A stretch of DNA of 9,931 bases, taken from positions 1 to 9,931 of the forward strand of contig CAJWVP010000083.1 of the NCBI GenBank assembly GCA_913048145.1. Reading direction: 5' to 3'. The stretch is from an uncultured Rhodospirillaceae bacterium. GTDB taxonomy: Bacteria > Pseudomonadota > Alphaproteobacteria > Rhodospirillales > Casp-alpha2. Under the pieces are notes generated by a model. The model worked only from the letters and a program-made list of their open reading frames with translations. It was not told the DNA's origin and made no database searches. Of this stretch, positions 5,229 to 9,931 are shown one piece after another (the first letter of the stretch is position 1; each line of letters begins with the position of its first letter). The position numbers and the translations under genes were made by a program.

Positions 5229-7508
5229 ATGTCAATGTTGACTTCCAAAAATAGCATTTGGCATGACCTCCAGCGAGCGTCGGCAAGCAGGAAAACAGCA
5301 TACACATTGGCCATCCTAGCTATATTATCCGGCGCGACGACCGTTGTGACGATCGTCGAGCGGCCCGGCCAAACCAGTGATATCAACACGGTCCTCAGCC
5401 TACTCTATATCGACGGCATTCTGTTTTTGCTGTTGGGGGCCGTGGTGGCACGCCGTTTGGCGCAGGTTTGGTCCGACCGGCGACGGGGTGCGGCAGGTTC
5501 GGGCCTGCAGGTCAGGTTGGTCGTGTTGTTCAGCCTTGTCGCGGTCACGCCGGCCATTTTGGTGGCGGTATTTTCGGCACTTTTCCTTCATTTCGGCATG
5601 CAGAGCTGGTTCGCCGAACGCGTCCGAACGGCGTTGAACCAATCTCAGGTGGTCGCGCAGGCATATTTAGTGGACCACCGCCGTATTATCGAAGCCGACG
5701 CCTTCGCCTTGGCCAACGAATTGAACGTCAATGCGTCCCAACTGATGCGCAGCCGCGCTTTGTTCGAGAATGTTCTTTCCAGTCAGTCCGCGTTTCGTTC
5801 CCTGACGGAGGCTGTTGTCCTGGATGGCAGCGGTAATATTCTCGCCCGCGCGCATTTTAGTCTCACGGAGAAGATTGAGAACGTGTCAGTGCAGGCGCTG
5901 AATACGGCCAGCCAAGGCAGAATCGCGGTCCTCGATTCCGAGAACGTCGATCGCATGCGGGCACTGATCAAATTGAACAGATTTATTGACGCCTACCTAC
6001 TCGTAGAGCGCTACGTGGACCCCCGGGTCATCAATCATATTGAGAGCATTCGCAAAGCGGTGAACGAATACCAAACCATGGAGAAGGAACGAAGCGGCAT
6101 CCAAGTCAGCTTCATTATCATCTTCCTAATGGTTTCGTTACTGCTGCTCCTGGCGGCGGCATGGATCGGTTTGACCGTGTCTTCGCAGTTGGCAGACCCC
6201 ATCAGCAACCTGATCTCCGCGACAGACGAAGCTAGCCAGGGGAACCTGGGGGTACGTGTGGAAGTCGGCGACGATACAGATGAGATCAGTTCACTTGGCC
6301 GCGCGTTCAACAACATGACCAACGAGTTGGAAAGTCAGCGTGAGGGCCTGGTCACGGCGAACCGCGAACTGGATGAGCGACGACGGTTCACGGAGACCGT
6401 ACTTGCTGGCGTTTCCGCAGGGGTCATTGGGCTCGATGCGGACGGCCGTATCCATTTGTCGAACCGTTCGGCGTCAGATCTCCTTTCGCGAAACCTTGGC
6501 GCGATGGTCGGGGCCGAGATCAATGAGGCCGTGCCGGAAATGGCAGAGCTCTTCGCCAAAGTGATAGCGGCGCCGGCGCGGACCTACCAGGAAGAAATCA
6601 GCCTTGATAGCCCTAGTCAGCACCGCACGCTACTATCCCGAATGGCAGCAGAATACCTTGATGGCGACATTATCGGCTACGTAGTGACGTTTGATGACGT
6701 TACGGATCTACTATCTGCCCAGCGAAAGGCAGCCTGGGCAGATGTGGCGCGACGAATTGCGCACGAAATCAAAAACCCATTGACCCCCATTCAGCTGTCG
6801 GCCGAACGTTTGCAACGCAAGTACCAAGATGAGGTAGCATCTGACCCAGATATCTTTAGGGCCTGTACCGATACCATCATCCGACAGGTATCTGACATTG
6901 GCCGGATGGTTGACGAGTTTTCGTCGTTCGCCCGCATGCCCCAGCCTTTGATGTACGATGAGAATATCGTCGAGGTCTGCCGCGAAGCGGCCTTCCTCGA
7001 GCGTAACCGGAATGTGGATTTGGTCTTCAAGATCGATCTTCCGGATACGCCGGTCATGGTCAACTGCGATCGGCGTCAAATTGCGCAAGCCCTCACGAAC
7101 CTTCTAAAGAACGCGTGGGAATCCATTGAGGCACGACTTACCAAAAAATCCCTGTCTTCCGAGCCAGGACAAATCACCTTACGGCTCAGCAACTGCGATT
7201 CCGACATAACGCCTCAGGGCGGATCAAACGGCACCGTATCGATCACAATCGAAGACAATGGCGTCGGCCTGCCATTAGACAAGGGACGCCTTACCGAGCC
7301 CTACGTGACGACCCGCGAAAAGGGGACGGGACTGGGTTTGGCCATCGTTCGAAAAATCATGGAAGATCATCACGGGAGGTTCGTGCTGGATGACCGCCCC
7401 GATGGCGGAGCAAAAGTGTCGATGATTTTCGAGAACACCGAAGACCGCCGGGAAATAGCGTCAACCGATTCCAGTCACGACCCCGAAACGCAGCCTGGTG
7501 CTTCGTAG
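5229..7508 (+). CDS. ntrY: NtrY, membrane-bound nitrogen-regulation-type sensor histidine kinase
   Basis: A 759-residue inner-membrane kinase, partner of NtrX, of normal length for NtrY. Hydrophobic segments lie at about residues 22-42, 54-75, 92-118 and 292-316. A region of about 170 residues between the third and fourth segments is presumably periplasmic. It is followed by HAMP (about 314-370, from LADPISNLISA), PAS (about 380-490, from RRFTETVLAGVSAGVIGLD) and the phosphoacceptor helix RIAHEIKNPLTPIQLSAERL with H512. The ATPase domain has N box NLLKNAWESI (N628), G1 box DNGVGLP (D676) and G2 box GTGLGLAIV (from G699). The start ATG at 5229 follows the ntrC stop by 2 bp, with GGGG 9 bases upstream; an in-frame ATG at 5235 is possible. 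The signal sensed is not evident from the sequence; work on other alphaproteobacteria links NtrYX to nitrogen, redox and envelope control. Confidence 0.96.
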   Translation: MSMLTSKNSIWHDLQRASASRKTAYTLAILAILSGATTVVTIVERPGQTSDINTVLSLLYIDGILFLLLGAVVARRLAQVWSDRRRGAAGSGLQVRLVVLFSLVAVTPAILVAVFSALFLHFGMQSWFAERVRTALNQSQVVAQAYLVDHRRIIEADAFALANELNVNASQLMRSRALFENVLSSQSAFRSLTEAVVLDGSGNILARAHFSLTEKIENVSVQALNTASQGRIAVLDSENVDRMRALIKLNRFIDAYLLVERYVDPRVINHIESIRKAVNEYQTMEKERSGIQVSFIIIFLMVSLLLLLAAAWIGLTVSSQLADPISNLISATDEASQGNLGVRVEVGDDTDEISSLGRAFNNMTNELESQREGLVTANRELDERRRFTETVLAGVSAGVIGLDADGRIHLSNRSASDLLSRNLGAMVGAEINEAVPEMAELFAKVIAAPARTYQEEISLDSPSQHRTLLSRMAAEYLDGDIIGYVVTFDDVTDLLSAQRKAAWADVARRIAHEIKNPLTPIQLSAERLQRKYQDEVASDPDIFRACTDTIIRQVSDIGRMVDEFSSFARMPQPLMYDENIVEVCREAAFLERNRNVDLVFKIDLPDTPVMVNCDRRQIAQALTNLLKNAWESIEARLTKKSLSSEPGQITLRLSNCDSDITPQGGSNGTVSITIEDNGVGLPLDKGRLTEPYVTTREKGTGLGLAIVRKIMEDHHGRFVLDDRPDGGAKVSMIFENTEDRREIASTDSSHDPETQPGAS

Positions 7509-7510
7509 AC

Positions 7511-8911
7511 ATGGCCAAAGAAATTCTCATTGTCGATGATGAAGCCGACATCCGCATGCTCACGGCAGGCATCCTAGAAGATGAAGGATACCAAACCCGC
7601 CAAGCCGACGGCAGTGAAGCGGCGCTTGCGTCCGTGGAAAACCGCTGTCCGGACCTCGTGTTATTGGATATCTGGTTGCAAGGCAGTGAACTGGATGGTT
7701 TGCAGATCCTTCGCCGCATCAAGAAACACCATACAGAAATTCCCGTTTTGATGATGAGTGGACACGGTACCGTAGAAACGGCCGTCGCAGCCATCAAAGA
7801 CGGCGCCTACGATTTCATCGAAAAGCCCTTCAAGACTGATCGGCTTCTTCTTGTTGTCGACCGGGCCATCGAGGCTGCAGAATTGCGGCGCGAAAACGTA
7901 GAGTTACGGTTTCGCGCCGGCCCAGAAACGGATCTGATTGGCGCCTCTCGGGGTATTCGGGATATTCGCCAGATCATCGAACAGGCGGCACCGACGAACA
8001 GCCGTGTCTTGATCTCCGGGCCGGCCGGTTGCGGCAAGGAAGTGGTTGCAAGAGCGCTTCACGCAGCTTCACTGCGCGCCAGTGGGCCGTTCGAGGTTCT
8101 GAATTGCGCTTCATTGTCTCCAGAACGCACGGAAGGAGAACTTTTTGGCGTAGAATCCCATGATGGGGACGACGCAAACAGATCCCGCGTCGGCACGATT
8201 GAGTCCGCGCACAATGGAACGCTACTGCTTGACGAAGTCTCCGACCTACCTTTGGAGGTGCAAGGCAAGCTGGTTCGGATTCTTCAAGATCAGGCCTTCC
8301 AACGGATTGGCAGTAACTCCACCGTCGAGGTGAATGTGCGTTTCATCGCCACCACGTCGCGCCATCTCGAGCATGAAATCACCGCCGGCAGATTTCGAGA
8401 GGATTTATTCTACCGTTTGAACGTGGTCCCAATCGAAGTCCCGCCGCTCCGTTCCCGACGCGAGGACCTACAGGACCTCGCGGATCATTTTCTCCGCCGG
8501 TCCTGTGAGATGAGTGGACAGCCCATTCGATCCTTTGCCCCGGACGCGATCGCCGCATTGCAGACCTATGAATGGCCCGGCAACGTCAGGGAACTCAAGA
8601 ATATTGTGGAACGCATGATGATCTTAAGCGCCAGTGAACCTGGCGAAGAGGTCACGGCAGCTGCCTTGCCGTCGGCGATACACGGCGCGCAAAGCGATTC
8701 CTCAGCCACGGATTGGCAAGTCGAAGTTATAGGCATGTCCCTTCGTGAAGCCCGCGAAAGCTTTGAAAAACATTACCTTTTCCGTCAACTTCAACGCTTT
8801 GAAGGAAATATCTCGAAGACGGCGGAATTTATTGGTATGGAGCGGTCGGCTTTGCATCGTAAACTGAAGTCTTTAGCCGTTTCCATTCCGGAAAAGCTGA
8901 CCGGTACTTGA
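7511..8911 (+). CDS. ntrX: NtrX, response regulator with AAA+ domain lacking GAFTGA
   Basis: A 466-residue NtrC-like regulator. The receiver domain has D9/D10 and phosphorylated D53 in LVLLDIW, and EKPF near residue 104. The AAA+ domain has Walker A GPAGCGKE at 170-177, Walker B LLDE (D241, E242), FREDLFYRLNVVP and WPGNVRELKNIV. The C-terminal Fis-type helix-turn-helix at about 430-458 (GNISKTAEFIGMERSALHRKL) is very characteristic of NtrX. At the position of the NtrC GAFTGA loop, after ELFG (ending at G213), the sequence runs VESHDGDDANRSRVG. It has the same length as in NtrC but lacks the sigma-54 contact motif, so this protein probably acts as a sigma-70-type regulator or repressor. Loss of GAFTGA is known for the alphaproteobacterial NtrX family. 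The gene starts 2 bp after ntrY and is followed 25 bp later by trkA. Confidence 0.96.
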   Translation: MAKEILIVDDEADIRMLTAGILEDEGYQTRQADGSEAALASVENRCPDLVLLDIWLQGSELDGLQILRRIKKHHTEIPVLMMSGHGTVETAVAAIKDGAYDFIEKPFKTDRLLLVVDRAIEAAELRRENVELRFRAGPETDLIGASRGIRDIRQIIEQAAPTNSRVLISGPAGCGKEVVARALHAASLRASGPFEVLNCASLSPERTEGELFGVESHDGDDANRSRVGTIESAHNGTLLLDEVSDLPLEVQGKLVRILQDQAFQRIGSNSTVEVNVRFIATTSRHLEHEITAGRFREDLFYRLNVVPIEVPPLRSRREDLQDLADHFLRRSCEMSGQPIRSFAPDAIAALQTYEWPGNVRELKNIVERMMILSASEPGEEVTAAALPSAIHGAQSDSSATDWQVEVIGMSLREARESFEKHYLFRQLQRFEGNISKTAEFIGMERSALHRKLKSLAVSIPEKLTGT

Positions 8912-8921
8912 TAAAGGTTGC

Positions 8922-8932
8922 AGGGGAACCCC
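8922..8932 (+). promoter_or_regulatory. trkA ribosome-binding site within a small GGGG/CCCC inverted repeat
   Basis: The short ntrX-trkA gap contains AGGGGAACCCC. The AGGGG is the best Shine-Dalgarno candidate for trkA (ATG at 8937). The following CCCC run is complementary to it, so three or four G:C pairs could partly mask the site. The structure is small and may be incidental. No terminator separates the two genes. Confidence 0.35.
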
Positions 8933-8936
8933 CGGC

Positions 8937-9931
8937 ATGAAAGTGATAGTCTGCGGCGCTGGGCAAGTTGGATTCAATATTGCTCGTCATCTCGCCATGG
9001 AGAACAACGACGTAACCGTCATTGACCAGTCACCGGACTTGGTTCGCCGCATTGGCGATACCCTTGATGTCAACGGCGTGGTCGGCCAGGCCTCGCATCC
9101 GAATATTCTGGAACAGGCGGGCGCGCCGGATGCGGATATGCTGATCGCGGTAACTATCTCCGATGAGGTCAACATGGTGGCTTGCCAAGTTGCTCATTCC
9201 CTATTCGACGTTCCAACCAAAATCGCCAGAATCCGCGAACAAACCTACCTGTCGCCACTTTGGGCGAACCTATTTTCACGCGAACACATGCCCATCGATG
9301 TGATCATCTCGCCTGAAATCGAAGTAGCACGTGCCGTGACCCGTCGACTTCAAGTCCCCGGCGCCTTTGAGATGATTCCGTTGGTTGACGACCGGGTAAA
9401 GCTGCTAGGGGTGCGATGCGAGGACGATTGCCCCCTGGTGAACACGCCCTTGCGCCAATTGACACAACTGTTTCCCGATTTGAATATCGTAATCGTAGGG
9501 CTTATGCGCGAGAACGAACCAATTGTGCCATCCTCGGACGATCAAATGCTGCCGGGTGACGAAGTCTATTTTGTCGTCGACAGCGACCAAGTAGGCCGCG
9601 CCATGGCGGCCTTCGGTCACGAAGAGACGGAAGCCCGCCGTTTGCTGATCTTTGGCGGTGGCAATATCGGCCTTTTCTTAGCGCAGGAGATTGAACGAGA
9701 GCATCACTGGGTACGAACCAAAATCGTTGAATCTAGTCCAAAACGGGCGGAATCGATTGCCATGAAGCTCGACAAGACCATGGTTTTGCAAGGCGATGTC
9801 CTTGATTGGGAAATCCTCGAAGAAGCTGGCGTAGCGAATACGGAAACGGTGGTGGCTGTAACGAACGACGATGAAACCAACATCCTTGCGTCTCTCCTAG
9901 CCAAGCGATACGGATGCCAACGCGCGATTAC
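8937..9931 (+). CDS. trkA: TrkA, NAD(H)-binding regulatory subunit of Trk potassium uptake (C-terminally cut by window edge)
   Basis: Peripheral cytoplasmic protein that gates a TrkH/TrkG-type K+ transporter in response to nucleotide binding. About 331 of the usual 458 or so residues are visible. The first RCK/Rossmann domain has GAGQVG at residues 7-12 and the acidic D30 at the end of the second strand (VTVIDQSP). It continues with ASHPNILEQAGAPDADMLIAVT, SDEVNMVACQVA and KIARIRE. An RCK-C part follows (VKLLGVRCEDDCPLVNTPL onward, with LPGDEVYFVV). The second Rossmann domain begins with IFGGGNIG (GGGNIG at 240-245), has E265 in KIVESSP, and shows VLQGDVLDWEILEEAGV and VAVTNDDETNILASLLAKRYG. 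This duplicated architecture is that of full-length TrkA. The reading frame is open to the window end. The spacing to ntrX suggests co-transcription; no trkH is in view. Confidence 0.95.
   Translation, partial: MKVIVCGAGQVGFNIARHLAMENNDVTVIDQSPDLVRRIGDTLDVNGVVGQASHPNILEQAGAPDADMLIAVTISDEVNMVACQVAHSLFDVPTKIARIREQTYLSPLWANLFSREHMPIDVIISPEIEVARAVTRRLQVPGAFEMIPLVDDRVKLLGVRCEDDCPLVNTPLRQLTQLFPDLNIVIVGLMRENEPIVPSSDDQMLPGDEVYFVVDSDQVGRAMAAFGHEETEARRLLIFGGGNIGLFLAQEIEREHHWVRTKIVESSPKRAESIAMKLDKTMVLQGDVLDWEILEEAGVANTETVVAVTNDDETNILASLLAKRYGCQRAI

Overview
The window looks like an alphaproteobacterial chromosome segment, moderately GC-rich, probably from a Rhodospirillales-like lineage (lineage is inferred from gene order and protein character only). 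It carries the left-to-right order ispD (reverse strand) | ypjD/CcsA-like membrane protein | dusB (nifR3) | ntrB | ntrC | ntrY | ntrX | trkA. The block dusB-ntrB-ntrC-ntrY-ntrX with a divergent ispD(F), often followed by trkA, is a recurrent arrangement in Alphaproteobacteria. Both end genes, ispD and trkA, are cut by the window edges.

Region by region. Positions 1-586 hold the N-terminal 195 residues of the isoprenoid enzyme IspD, read leftwards from a GTG codon. Positions 587-784 are a divergent intergenic region with two compact palindromes (689-700 and 708-721). Positions 785-1594 encode an eight-helix membrane protein of the YpjD/CcsA-like (cytochrome c assembly related) family. This is the least expected gene here, since I would expect dusB to face ispD directly. 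Positions 1595-1673 form a short gap with an 8-bp inverted repeat. From 1674 on, dusB, ntrB, ntrC, ntrY and ntrX are packed with ATGA overlaps or 2-bp gaps, and trkA follows 25 bp after ntrX. This fits one long transcript.

How the genes work together. NtrB/NtrC is the cytosolic nitrogen-status two-component system. NtrC has a complete sigma-54 activator module, including GAFTGA. NtrY/NtrX is the paralogous membrane-bound system. NtrY has four predicted membrane helices, HAMP, PAS and kinase domains. NtrX keeps the receiver, AAA+ and Fis-type DNA-binding domains, but the GAFTGA loop is replaced by an acidic, Ser/Asp-rich sequence, so it is unlikely to activate sigma-54 polymerase. DusB is a tRNA dihydrouridine synthase that travels with ntrBC. 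TrkA is the NAD-binding regulatory subunit of a Trk potassium uptake system.

The window is mostly a well-known core locus. I saw no mobile element, CRISPR array, RNA gene, toxin-antitoxin pair or convincing rho-independent terminator. I did not find a wholly new system. The points worth a second look are the YpjD-like gene at this junction, the unexplained palindromes on both sides of it, and the altered NtrX loop.
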